Positions 1-6,843 are shown, counted from the first letter of the stretch. The stretch: 12,795 nt of DNA from Bordetella parapertussis (GCA_945878355.1 CAMCTC010000131.1:1-12795), one strand, 5' to 3'. A program made the numbers and translations. The notes: a model not told the origin generated them from the sequence alone.

Positions 1-97
1 CGGCTTCGGCCGGCCTCGGGCACTCAACAGCACCACGCCGCCGTCGCACAGGTCCGTCACTGGCCGTGAGGCGTAAGGGCAACACCGAGCAAACCAG
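1..97. other. Left edge, upstream flank of amidase; possible edge of a divergent gene
   Basis: No complete gene fits here. On the minus strand a GTG at 58-60 opens a frame that runs off the left edge and reads VTDLCDGGVVLLSARGRPKP, with 18 of 20 codons ending in G or C, while the codons just upstream of that GTG are mixed at third positions. This could be the start of a gene divergent from the amidase. On the plus strand a competing frame ends at a TAA at 74-76 and could be the tail of an upstream gene. Both readings are short and neither is recognisable, so neither is called as a CDS. Confidence 0.25.
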
Positions 98-1528
98 ATG
101 GACGACAAGATATGGGCCTGGTCGGCAACCCGGATCGCTGACAGCGTCCGCGCCAGAGACATCAGCAGCCGCGAAGCCGTGCTGTCCTTTCTGACGCGGA
201 TCGAAGAGGTCAACCCCAGCGTCAACGCCATCGTGTCGCTGCAGGCCCAAGCCGCACTCGAGACGGCCGACGACGCCGACCGCGCAGTGGCGGCAGGGGA
301 TCGCCTGGGACCGCTCCATGGGGTGCCGATCACCACCAAGGTCAATGTCGACCAGGCCGGCCTGCCAACGACCAACGGTGTGGTCGCTCTGGCTGACAAC
401 CTGGCGCACAGCGACAGCCCGGTGGTGGCGAACCTGCGGCAGGCCGGCGCGGTGCTGCTGGGGCGCACCAACACGCCGGCGTTCTCGATGCGCTGGTACA
501 CCGATAACGACCTGCACGGGCGCACGCTCAACCCCTGGGATGCCGATCGCACGCCCGGCGGCTCCAGTGGTGGCGCCGCGGTGGCGGTGGCCACGGGCAT
601 GTGCGCCATCGGCCACGGCAACGATGGCGGCGGCTCGATACGTTATCCCGCTTACTGCACGGCGACCGTCGGTCTGAGGCCGTCGTTCGGTCGCGTGCCG
701 TCATTCAACGCGACCGCGCCCACCGAGCGCCAACTCTCACTTCAGTTCATCTCGGTGCAGGGCGCCGTGACACGCACCGTGGCAGACGCCAGGCTGGCGC
801 TGTACGCGATGGCGGTGGACGATCCGCGTGACCCCTGGTTTGTGCCCGTCCCGCTAGAGCTGCCACGCAACCAGCCACGCACCGTCGCGCTGAGCATAGA
901 CCCCGCAGGCGTCGGTGTGCATGCCGTCGTGCGCGACCAGTTGAACAAGGCTGCAGCGATCCTGACCAACGCCGGCTACCGGGTCGAATTGCAGGACCCT
1001 CCCGATGTGGGCGCTGCGGCTGCAGCCTGGAACGACTATGCCCAAGGCGAAGCGCGCCTCGCCGTCGGAAGCCAGGTCATGTCGCTAGGCGATCACCGCG
1101 CCAAGCGTGCGTTCGAGTTGATGATGGCCCGTACACCAATGCTCGACACCGCGAGCCTGATGCGACTCGGCGCCGCGCGCGCGACGCTGCTGCGCCGATG
1201 GCAGTTGTTCATGCAGGCCTCGCCGCTGGTCTTGTGCCCGGTGGCGATGGAACCAGCGCTGCCCTATGGCGTTGATACCGAGAGCGAGGCCAGCGTCGAT
1301 CGACTGTACAGATCGCATGTGTGGCTGTTCGCCACATCCTTGCTGGGCCTGCCGTCGATCTCCGTACCAACCGGTGTGGTCGACGGCCTGCCCATGGGGG
1401 TGCAGATCATCGGACCCCGGTTCCGCGAAGACATGGTCCTCGATGCCGCGCAGGCGATCGAGCAGGCCTGCGGCGTCCACACACCCATCCATCCCAAAAC
1501 ACACAGCGCGAATGCTCATCAGCGATGA
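98..1528 (+). CDS. Amidase-signature family hydrolase
   Basis: This is a 476-residue member of the amidase signature family, which hydrolyses carboxamide bonds through a Ser-cisSer-Lys triad. The triad is visible: Lys81 in ITTKVNVD, Ser156 in PGGSSGG and Ser180 in GGGSIRYPA. The spacing (75 residues from Lys to cis-Ser, 24 from cis-Ser to nucleophile) equals my recollection of the fatty acid amide hydrolase numbering (142, 217, 241). The glycine-rich signature spans about residues 153-200. The C-terminal part (PSISVPTGVVDGLPMGVQIIGP) is also typical. No signal peptide is seen, so it is probably cytoplasmic. The start at 98 gives a normal N-terminus (helix with DISSREAVLSFLTRIEEVNP), but no strong Shine-Dalgarno precedes it. 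It stands alone and is not linked to gatB or gatC, so a Glu-tRNA amidotransferase role is unlikely. The substrate cannot be told. Confidence 0.93.
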   Translation: MDDKIWAWSATRIADSVRARDISSREAVLSFLTRIEEVNPSVNAIVSLQAQAALETADDADRAVAAGDRLGPLHGVPITTKVNVDQAGLPTTNGVVALADNLAHSDSPVVANLRQAGAVLLGRTNTPAFSMRWYTDNDLHGRTLNPWDADRTPGGSSGGAAVAVATGMCAIGHGNDGGGSIRYPAYCTATVGLRPSFGRVPSFNATAPTERQLSLQFISVQGAVTRTVADARLALYAMAVDDPRDPWFVPVPLELPRNQPRTVALSIDPAGVGVHAVVRDQLNKAAAILTNAGYRVELQDPPDVGAAAAAWNDYAQGEARLAVGSQVMSLGDHRAKRAFELMMARTPMLDTASLMRLGAARATLLRRWQLFMQASPLVLCPVAMEPALPYGVDTESEASVDRLYRSHVWLFATSLLGLPSISVPTGVVDGLPMGVQIIGPRFREDMVLDAAQAIEQACGVHTPIHPKTHSANAHQR

Positions 1529-1648
1529 AGAACCTGCCTGCTGAACGCTGAATCGCGACGCCGGCAAAGCCCGAGTTTTGATCGGCCACTGCGCCATACA
1601 GGCTCGCCGGCATTCGCCACCGGATGGAATGACAGCGAGCCATACACT

Positions 1649-1668
1649 GGTTGTTTCAACCGAAGGAA
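1649..1668 (+). promoter_or_regulatory. Small hairpin and Shine-Dalgarno fixing the start of the MDR dehydrogenase
   Basis: A purine-rich AAGGA (1663-1667) lies 7 bases before the ATG at 1675, which supports that start over an in-frame TTG at 1651. Immediately upstream a 5-bp inverted repeat GGTTG-TTT-CAACC (1649-1661) could form a small hairpin next to the ribosome binding site. A regulatory role for the hairpin is speculative. Confidence 0.5.
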
Positions 1669-1674
1669 ATCGCC

Positions 1675-2697
1675 ATGAAGATCGTCCGGCTACGTCAGCC
1701 CGCCAGCCTCGAGAACTTGCAGATCGGCTCGGCCGAGCGGCGTCCGCCGGGCCAGGGGGAAGTCGTGGTTCGGATCCACGCCAGTTCGCTGAACTACCAC
1801 GACTACGCGGTGGTGATGGGCCAGATCGTCGCGGCCGATGGTCGCATCCCGATGTCCGACGGCGCGGGCGAGGTTGTCGACGTCGGCCCGCCGCTGGGCG
1901 GTCTGGTGGAGCAGCCGGACTTCAAGGTCGGTGATGCGGTCGTCAGCACCTTCTTTCCTCGATGGCTGGACGGACCTGTGTCGGCGCGCGCGCGGGTCGG
2001 CGTTCCCGGCGACCACATCGACGGCTACGCCTGCGAATACGCCACCGTGCCGGCACTGGCGCTGACTCGGTCACCGGCCGGCTACACACACGCCGAGGCG
2101 GCGACGCTGCCTTGCGCAGCGGTCACAGCCTGGCGGGCGCTGATGGTCAACGGGCCGGTGCAGCCCGGCGAGACCGTCGTCGTCCAGGGCACGGGCGGCG
2201 TCTCCGTGTTTGCGCTGCAGTTCGCGAAGGCAGCCGGCGCCACCGTGATCGCCACGTCGTCGTCGGATGAGAAGCTCGAACGGCTGCGTGCACTCGGCGC
2301 AGACCATCTGATCAACTACCGCGAGACGCCAAAGTGGGCCAGGTCCGTGCTGGAGTTCACAGACGGCGAGGGGGCAGACCATGTGGTGGAAGTCGGCGGG
2401 TCGGGAACGCTCGGTCAGTCGCTGCATGCCTGCCGCGTTGGCGGCCATATTTCGATGATCGGCGTGCTGACCGGCGTGCAAGGGCCTGTGTCCACCGCCA
2501 CGGTGATGTCCAAGAACATCCGGCTGCAAGGGATTTCAGTCGGCAGCCGCAGACACCAGCTCGACATGGTGCGCGCGATCGAAGCGACAGGCCTGCGGCC
2601 GGTGATGGACCGGCACTTCCCGCTAGACGCGATCGCCGAGGCCTTTCGGCACCAGGCGTCCGGTCAGCATTTCGGCAAAATCATCCTCGAGGTCTGA
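1675..2697 (+). CDS. Zinc-independent MDR oxidoreductase (quinone oxidoreductase-like)
   Basis: This 340-residue protein belongs to the medium-chain dehydrogenase/reductase superfamily and is probably an NAD(P)H-dependent quinone or enone reductase or alcohol dehydrogenase. The N-terminal GroES-like domain (about 1-140) contains SSLNYHDYAV and PMSDGAGEVVDVG. Cys/His ligands of catalytic zinc and the four-cysteine structural zinc loop are not visible at the usual places, so it looks zinc-independent. The Rossmann domain has the nucleotide-binding loop QGTGGVSVFALQFAKAAGAT (171-190) followed by VIATSSSDEKLERLRALGAD. The serines and lysine after the second beta strand would suit NADPH, which is an inference. 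The ATG at 1675 is chosen because AAGGA lies 7 bases before it. The 146-base gap from the amidase makes a shared operon possible but unproven. Many genomes label such proteins NAD(P)-dependent alcohol dehydrogenase; the true substrate is unknown. Confidence 0.92.
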   Translation: MKIVRLRQPASLENLQIGSAERRPPGQGEVVVRIHASSLNYHDYAVVMGQIVAADGRIPMSDGAGEVVDVGPPLGGLVEQPDFKVGDAVVSTFFPRWLDGPVSARARVGVPGDHIDGYACEYATVPALALTRSPAGYTHAEAATLPCAAVTAWRALMVNGPVQPGETVVVQGTGGVSVFALQFAKAAGATVIATSSSDEKLERLRALGADHLINYRETPKWARSVLEFTDGEGADHVVEVGGSGTLGQSLHACRVGGHISMIGVLTGVQGPVSTATVMSKNIRLQGISVGSRRHQLDMVRAIEATGLRPVMDRHFPLDAIAEAFRHQASGQHFGKIILEV

Positions 2698-2706
2698 GCG
2701 CCCCGA

Positions 2707-2741
2707 GGCCGGCCGACGCCGGCCGCCCCCCCCATGGGGGG
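2707..2741 (+). terminator. Hairpins after the MDR dehydrogenase, possible terminator
   Basis: Ten bases after the stop codon lies a perfect 7-bp stem, GGCCGGC-CGAC-GCCGGCC (2707-2724). It is followed by a second palindrome, six C, AT, six G (2728-2741). No T-run follows, so this is not a canonical intrinsic terminator, but it sits exactly where convergent transcription from the reductase at 2881-3819 would meet. The rest of the convergent gap to 2880 holds nothing I recognise. Confidence 0.4.
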
Positions 2742-2880
2742 TCAAGTGGCCAAGCCACATTTACTTGAGAGGTGCGGTTCGCAGTTCGGCTTGGCGCTCT
2801 GGGCTACCAGTCGTACCGACGCCGCAAGGCTTGGCCGCGATCCACCACGGCGTGCGCTCAACTACGCCTCGACCGCCGGT

Positions 2881-3819
2881 TCAGCTCGCTTCGCGTTGCC
2901 GGCGGTTCTCAGCGGCCTGAAGATGGACCCAAGCGTGGCGCAGCGGGCCCGGGTCGATGCCAGCAGCGCGGGCGCGGGCGAGCATGTCGCCGACGATGTG
3001 TTCGCCTTCGGTGCGCCCGCCACCTTCCAGGTCACGCAGCATCGAGGCCATCATCGGCGACGCACGGTCCGTGAGCATCGCCTTGAACGGAACCATCGCG
3101 GCGGCACGGGGGGTATGTCCTGCGGCCCGGGCCGCGCGATCGCAGACGTCAAAGGCCTCGGCCATCAGCGCAGCGCCTTCATCGGTGCGCAGGATGTCGC
3201 CGGCTGAGCTGCGCATCAAACAGGTCATCGCGGCGAGCGTGGCCAGGCCGACGAACTTCTCCCACAGCCCGAGCATCATGTCCTCGGCCAGCTCAACGGT
3301 CACCGGCGTGGCAGCAAAGAAGTCGCGCAGCACCTGCAGCTTGGGCAATACGTCGGCCGAGGTGCCGGGCAGGCCACCGAAGCTGATGCGGTGGAAGGTG
3401 CCGAGCTGCACCACATCGCCATCGGCCGTCAGCGTCGCCGGAATGCCGACACTGCCGGCGGCCACGCGGGCGGCACCAAAAGCGCTGCGCAGCGCATCGA
3501 GGTGGGCCAGGCCGTTGAGCAGCGGCAGCACGTGCGTCGAAGGCCCCATCGCGGGGCCGATCGCGTCGATCGCAGCGTCCAGGTCATAGGCTTTGCAGGT
3601 CAGCAGCAGCAGATCAGCCGGCGACTCGATCTGCTCGCGCAGCACGGTCTTGGCAGGCACGGTGAAGTCGCCAAACGGGCTCTTGACGACCAGTCCGCGA
3701 TCGCGAAGCTGCGCACAGCGCCGTTCACGGACGAGAAACTGCACGTCGGCGCCGGACTGCACCAGACGCGCACCGAAATAGCCGCCGATAGCGCCGGCAC
3801 CGAGGACAAGGATTTTCAT
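2881..3819 (-). CDS. Ketopantoate reductase family protein (2-dehydropantoate 2-reductase, PanE/ApbA-like)
   Basis: This 312-residue protein has the full architecture of 2-dehydropantoate 2-reductase, which reduces ketopantoate to pantoate with NADPH in pantothenate synthesis. The Rossmann loop GAGAIGGYFGARL (7-19) is at the N-terminus. Residues corresponding to the E. coli PanE active site appear in order: Lys76 (TCKAYDLDAAI), Asn102 (LLNGL), Lys188 in the helical C-terminal domain (LWEKFVGLA) and Glu271 (RTEGEHIVGDML). Length is normal. The start is supported by the immediate Rossmann strand MKILVLGAG; a GGAG lies about 11 bases upstream. It is a lone minus-strand gene, convergent with the dehydrogenase on its left. 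No other pantothenate genes are near, and this family has many paralogs in catabolic loci acting on other 2-oxo acids, so the biosynthetic role is uncertain although the fold assignment is firm. Confidence 0.93.
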   Translation of the reverse strand: MKILVLGAGAIGGYFGARLVQSGADVQFLVRERRCAQLRDRGLVVKSPFGDFTVPAKTVLREQIESPADLLLLTCKAYDLDAAIDAIGPAMGPSTHVLPLLNGLAHLDALRSAFGAARVAAGSVGIPATLTADGDVVQLGTFHRISFGGLPGTSADVLPKLQVLRDFFAATPVTVELAEDMMLGLWEKFVGLATLAAMTCLMRSSAGDILRTDEGAALMAEAFDVCDRAARAAGHTPRAAAMVPFKAMLTDRASPMMASMLRDLEGGGRTEGEHIVGDMLARARAAGIDPGPLRHAWVHLQAAENRRQREAS

Positions 3820-4028
3820 GGGTCTTGGCGCTCCAGGTCGAAAATGGAAAATTCGGCCCGATCATGCCAGCTGCTGTGGTCGCCGGGTCGCCGGTGAAAA
3901 CCCGGCCCGGCCAGGGCGTCGCACAGGCTGGCATCGGGTTAATGCCTCTATCTGGCACCGGGAGCGCTTTGTACACTGGCTTGCGCCTGAACGGAAGTCG
4001 GCCCCATGGCCACGGGCTCCCGATCTGA
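3820..4028. other. Non-coding part of the 390-base gap upstream of the reductase
   Basis: The gap 3820-4209 separates the start of the minus-strand reductase from the cupin. This first part contains the 5' region of the reductase and the inverted repeat at 3857-3938 listed separately. From about 3945 to 4028 no frame gives a recognisable protein. A stop at 4026-4028 lies in the same frame as the NHL-like fragment that follows. I found no convincing promoter for the reductase by eye. Confidence 0.5.
3857..3938. repeat. Imperfect inverted repeat
   Basis: Left-arm blocks CCCGA, TGCCAGC and CTGTG (3857-3878) are matched in reverse complement by CACAG, GCTGGCA and TCGGG (3922-3938), giving about 17 paired positions with small bulges. 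Nested inside is a perfect 7-bp pair GCCGGGT/ACCCGGC (3882-3888 and 3900-3906). The element could form an extended cruciform or RNA hairpin. It lies in non-coding DNA between the reductase start and a probable gene remnant. It may be a dispersed palindromic element or a leftover terminator; the sequence does not decide. Confidence 0.4.
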
Positions 4029-4151
4029 ATGGCGCGCAGGGCCAGGCCATTCCATTGGGTGCACAACATCGCGATCGACACCAAGGGAAACATCTTCACG
4101 GCCGAGGTCGACACCGGCATGCGTTTGCAACGCCTAAGGCCGGCGCAATAG
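4029..4151 (+). pseudogene. 3' remnant of an NHL-repeat beta-propeller protein
   Basis: This 40-codon frame ends at TAG (4149-4151). Its portion from about 4047 reads PFHWVHNIAIDTKGNIFTAE followed by VDTGMRLQRLRPAQ. This matches the last blade of NHL-repeat proteins (peptidyl-alpha-hydroxyglycine lyase-like or 6-bladed propeller proteins of Proteobacteria), whose C-termini typically run His-Asn/Gly-Ile-Ala-Val-Asp, Lys-Gly-Asn, a Glu-Val-Asn/Asp-Thr-Gly segment and a final Val-Gln-Lys/Arg-Phe. A whole NHL protein would need several hundred residues upstream, but an in-frame stop lies at 4026-4028 and other frames upstream show no blades. The best reading is a gene whose 5' part has been deleted. 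A hairpin CTTGCC/GGCAAG (4157-4180) follows the stop by five bases and could be its old terminator. The assignment rests on recognition of a short motif. Confidence 0.55.
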
Positions 4152-4199
4152 GCTTGCTTGCCACGATGGCGGCAGGCAAGGGCCGAACCACACATCTTC

Positions 4200-4203
4200 A
4201 GGA
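4200..4203 (+). promoter_or_regulatory. Ribosome binding site of the cupin gene
   Basis: AGGA ends 6 bases before the ATG at 4210 and fixes that start. Confidence 0.6.
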
Positions 4204-4209
4204 ATATTC

Positions 4210-4494
4210 ATGACCCGTCCACAGGCCGTTCCCACCGTGCAGATCAACGATGACCGCGTCATCGTCACCGAATGGCGCTTTGCGCCTGGCGCCGAGACCG
4301 GTTGGCACCGCCATGGACATGACTACGTGGTGGTGCCGATGACCAACGGCGAGTTGCTGCTGGAAACCCCGGAAGGCAACCGCACGGCACCGCTGGTGGC
4401 CGGACTTTCCTACAACCGGCAGGTGGGCGTCGAACACAACGTGATCAACAACACCGACCACGAAGTCGTCTTCGTCGAGATCGAGATCCGCTGA
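4210..4494 (+). CDS. Small single-domain cupin protein
   Basis: This 94-residue protein is one cupin beta-barrel with almost no extension. Motif 1 contains His33 and His35 (TGWHRHGHDYVVVPMTNGEL). The position where the usual metal-binding glutamate would fall is Tyr39. Motif 2 supplies His76 (GVEHNVINNT). Three histidines could therefore bind a metal, with Tyr or Asp38 near the site. The family includes dioxygenase-like, isomerase-like and sensor proteins, and the activity cannot be told from sequence. A good AGGA supports the start. The gene is isolated: a probable NHL gene remnant precedes it and a convergent hydrolase follows, so context gives little help. It is probably cytoplasmic, as no signal peptide is present. 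Confidence 0.88.
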   Translation: MTRPQAVPTVQINDDRVIVTEWRFAPGAETGWHRHGHDYVVVPMTNGELLLETPEGNRTAPLVAGLSYNRQVGVEHNVINNTDHEVVFVEIEIR

Positions 4495-4503
4495 ACCTGT
4501 CTT

Positions 4504-4522
4504 GCGCAGTTGCTGGCTGCGC
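4504..4522. terminator. Hairpin in the convergent gap after the cupin
   Basis: A 6-bp stem GCGCAG with a 7-base loop and CTGCGC lies ten bases past the cupin stop codon, in the gap shared with the convergent hydrolase. No T-run follows, so terminator function is only suggested by position. Confidence 0.3.
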
Positions 4523-4526
4523 CGCC

Positions 4527-4600
4527 TCAGAATTCAAGCTGCCATCGAACCTGCACGCCAAGGTCTGTGGACAGGTCCTTGCGGTCGGCGCCGGGCAGCC
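4527..4600 (-). pseudogene. Possible 3' remnant of an outer-membrane beta-barrel gene
   Basis: Directly downstream of the serine hydrolase stop, a minus-strand frame ends at TGA (4527-4529) and reads GADRKDLSTDLGVQVRWQLEF before the stop in its last 21 codons. Alternating hydrophobic residues ending in Phe (VQVRWQLEF) are the classical C-terminal signature of beta-barrel outer-membrane proteins recognised by BamA. No start or upstream portion exists outside the overlapping hydrolase gene, so it could only be a truncated tail. The match is short and could be chance. Confidence 0.28.
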
Positions 4601-5836
4601 TTAAACCGTCCAGACCCCGCTCGCGTTGCTGCGATAGCCCAGTGCCAGGTAGGCCGCGTCCACCAGGGACTGCCCGCGCGGGTTGAGCAAGATGCCCTGC
4701 CCCATCCGGTTCATCATGTAACCCAAGCTCATCTTGCAGGCAGGGTCGGCGAAGCCGATCGAACCGCCGGCGCCGACATGGCCGAAAGCCGCTTCGGACA
4801 GGATCGCCGAGCAAGAGGCGGTGTTTTCCAGCGCGCGGTTGTCCATGGACTTCATGAAGCCCAGCGAAAACCTGGTCGGGATCGCCAGCGTCGCGTCCTC
4901 GTGGGTGGCAACACTGATCTGGCCCATGCGGCTCAGGGTGTCGGGGCCGACCAGGCGCACGCCATTCAGGCTGCCGCCGTTGGCCAGCGCGGCGTACAGG
5001 CCTGCCAGGCCGCGTCCGTTGGAAATGCCGTTGGCCGAGCCGATCTCAGCAGCGTGGGCGACGCGGGTGTTGGGGCTGAATCGACCCATGCCGCCCAAAA
5101 ACATCGCGGTCGGGCCGGCGGGGTCGGCCTTCATGGCCTGGGCCATGCGCGAGTTGCGGGCGGCGGCGTCCACCAGTGCAGGGATCATCGGCGCCACGCG
5201 CGTTTCGTGTTCTTCGGGCAGGCCCATCCAGAAGTCGACGCCCAAGGGCCCGGTCACCTCGTCGCGGAGAAACAAGCCCATGCGCTTGGCGGTGGAGCGA
5301 TGCACCATTTCGCCCACGGTCCAGGCGCTGGTGACACCGTGGTAGCCGTTGCGAGTGCCCGGTTTCCAGAACGGCGTCTCCTTGGCCAAGACCTCGACCA
5401 TGTAGTCGTAGTCGTAGAAAGCGCCTTCCTTCAACGGCGCTCTCACCGAGGGCAGTCCCACCGAGTGGTCGAGCATCATCGAGACCAGCGCGCCTTCCTT
5501 GCCGGCTTGGCCGAAGGCTGGCCAGTAGCGCGTCACCGGGGCGTTGAAGTCCAGCAGGCCGCGGTCCGCGGCCATGTGCGCGCACAAGGCCGAGGCGCCC
5601 TTGGTGCAGGAAAACACCACGCCGATGGTGTCGCGTTCCCAGGGATCGCCGCCATCGGTCTTCTGGCCGCCCCAGAGGTCGACAACAGTCTTGCCTTCGA
5701 GCGTGATGGCGACGCTGGCGCCCACTTCATCCTGGGACTGGAAATTCTCCACAAAGGCCTCAAGCACGCCTTTGAATCGATCGTCACATGTTCCCTGCAC
5801 GATGCCACGCTGGGTGGTCACGGCGATATTTGCCAT
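4601..5836 (-). CDS. Serine hydrolase of the beta-lactamase/EstB family
   Basis: This 411-residue protein belongs to the class C beta-lactamase/DD-peptidase-fold hydrolases, close in style to EstB-type esterases. The Ser-x-x-Lys motif is Ser76-Cys-Thr-Lys79, followed by a typical helix (ASALCAHMAADRGLLDFNAP, then VTRYWPAF). Tyr165 in GYHGVTSAWTVGEMV is the probable second catalytic residue. The third box is His353-Val-Gly355 within FGHVGAGGSIGFADP. Such enzymes mostly cleave esters rather than beta-lactams. The frame is open upstream to 6004, but the start at 5836 (MANIAVTTQRGIVQG) is preferred because the conserved domain begins there and upstream residues look non-coding. An alternative ATG lies at 5893. 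The ribosome binding site is weak either way. No lipoprotein or signal sequence is evident, so it is probably cytoplasmic. It is divergent from the VOC gene. The natural substrate is unknown. Confidence 0.92.
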   Translation of the reverse strand: MANIAVTTQRGIVQGTCDDRFKGVLEAFVENFQSQDEVGASVAITLEGKTVVDLWGGQKTDGGDPWERDTIGVVFSCTKGASALCAHMAADRGLLDFNAPVTRYWPAFGQAGKEGALVSMMLDHSVGLPSVRAPLKEGAFYDYDYMVEVLAKETPFWKPGTRNGYHGVTSAWTVGEMVHRSTAKRMGLFLRDEVTGPLGVDFWMGLPEEHETRVAPMIPALVDAAARNSRMAQAMKADPAGPTAMFLGGMGRFSPNTRVAHAAEIGSANGISNGRGLAGLYAALANGGSLNGVRLVGPDTLSRMGQISVATHEDATLAIPTRFSLGFMKSMDNRALENTASCSAILSEAAFGHVGAGGSIGFADPACKMSLGYMMNRMGQGILLNPRGQSLVDAAYLALGYRSNASGVWTV

Positions 5837-6150
5837 CGTCTGCGCTTTCTGAGTGCGGCCCGTCGGAACGAGGACCTGTGGTTGAACCTTCATTGTCACG
5901 AATTTGTGTCGACTGCGACCAGCAGGTTCCAGCCATCGAAATCTCGTCAGTGAGCCAGACATCTGCGGTCGGCGATGAGGGTCATTGGCCTGGGTCGGGT
6001 GCAAGCCCGCGCTTGCCCTTGCCCGCAGACTCGCCGCCTGCGCTCAGTCGCGGGCATCGTCGACGGGTGAGTACATTCCAGACCATCGCATGCGCAGCTG
6101 AGCACGGTCGTCAGAATGCTCAGGCACTTTTAACCCTAGGATCATCGATC
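5837..6150. other. Divergent intergenic region between serine hydrolase and VOC gene
   Basis: This 314-base region separates two divergent starts and should hold both promoters, but I cannot point to a convincing -35/-10 pair for either. It contains the bulged hairpin at 6021-6055 listed separately and an 8-bp palindrome CGCATGCG (6087-6094). Frames on both strands stay open across parts of it, but their residue composition is unlike a protein and no motif is recognisable. Confidence 0.55.
6021..6055. other. Bulged 10-bp hairpin in the divergent region
   Basis: GCCCGC, a single bulged A, then GACT (6021-6031) pair with AGTC and GCGGGC (6046-6055), leaving a 14-base loop. It ends about 95 bases upstream of the VOC start. 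It could be an operator, a leader hairpin or chance in GC-rich DNA. Confidence 0.3.
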
Positions 6151-6843
6151 ATGAAACTCGCCAAACCCAAATTCGACATTGGCCTGGCCACCAACCATCT
6201 CGAGCCCATGCTGCGGTTCTGGCAAGACGAGGTCGGGCTACCGTTTGATCACCTGCTGAAGGTCCGGCGCGGCATGGACCAGCATCGGCACGACCTGAAG
6301 GGGTCGGTGCTGAAGATCAACCACCTGGCCGACCCTCTGCCTCAAACCCCGCCCAGCGGTTATCGCGAACTGCTGATCGCCCAACAGGGCTTGAGCGCAG
6401 CCAAGTCCTTGGTCGACCCGGACGGCAACCGGGTCAGTCTGGTGCCCATGGGTGCATTCGGCATCACGCAGATCGGTGTTCGGCTGGCGGTGCGTGATCT
6501 GCAGGCGCAGCGGCGCTTCTATGCCGATGCACTTGGCCTGACCGAACTGGACTGCACGTCGGGTGCAGCATTCCAAGCTGGCGAGGGCGTCATTGTGTTG
6601 GAGCAGGCCGACGATGCGCCGCTGGACGCCCCGTTTGAGGGCAGTGGCTGGCGTTACCTGACCTTTCAGGTCTTTGCCGTCGACAGTGACCATGCCCACG
6701 TTCTTGCCCACGGTGGACGCGAAGCCACCGCCCCTAGAACCTTGGGCACGACCGCCCGTATCTCGATGGTCAAGGACCCGGCAGGCAACTGGATTGAAAT
6801 CTCTCAGCGCGCGTCGATCACCGGTTCGCTGGAACCGCGCTAG
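6151..6843 (+). CDS. Two-module VOC superfamily protein (glyoxalase/extradiol dioxygenase fold)
   Basis: This 230-residue protein is built of two vicinal-oxygen-chelate modules, about residues 8-100 and 105-220. Each shows the usual pattern: a start strand (FDIGLATNHLEPMLRFWQDE; QIGVRLAVRDLQAQRRFYAD), a Gly-Leu after the helix, and an ending of the Asp-Pro-x-Gly-Asn type (VDPDGNRVSLVP; VKDPAGNWIEISQR). VOC proteins include glyoxalases, dioxygenases and antibiotic-binding proteins. Glu217 sits where a metal ligand is common, but the usual first-strand His is not evident in either module, so metal chemistry is uncertain. The frame is open far upstream, but the ATG at 6151 begins the conserved domain and has an AGG (6138-6140) 10 bases before it. 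It is a single gene, divergent from the serine hydrolase and convergent with the AraC regulator. The substrate cannot be assigned. Confidence 0.88.
   Translation: MKLAKPKFDIGLATNHLEPMLRFWQDEVGLPFDHLLKVRRGMDQHRHDLKGSVLKINHLADPLPQTPPSGYRELLIAQQGLSAAKSLVDPDGNRVSLVPMGAFGITQIGVRLAVRDLQAQRRFYADALGLTELDCTSGAAFQAGEGVIVLEQADDAPLDAPFEGSGWRYLTFQVFAVDSDHAHVLAHGGREATAPRTLGTTARISMVKDPAGNWIEISQRASITGSLEPR

Noticed and set aside
2742..2768. Nested short inverted repeats (TCAAGT/ACTTGA and GTGGC/GCCAC) after the MDR dehydrogenase, considered as an attachment site or mobile element end
   Set aside because: Arms are 5-6 bp, overlap each other and no transposase, integrase or target duplication is present.
3851..3862. 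12-base match ATTCGGCCCGAT shared (in reverse complement) with the right arm of the terminal repeat (12757-12768)
   Set aside because: In GC-rich DNA of this length a few 12-base matches are expected by chance, and the match does not extend.
4502..5953. Long plus-strand open frame (483 codons) covering the serine hydrolase region
   Set aside because: It lies antisense to a gene with clear catalytic motifs and is extremely rich in Gly, Ala, His, Gln and Arg with no recognisable domain. It is a GC-bias shadow.
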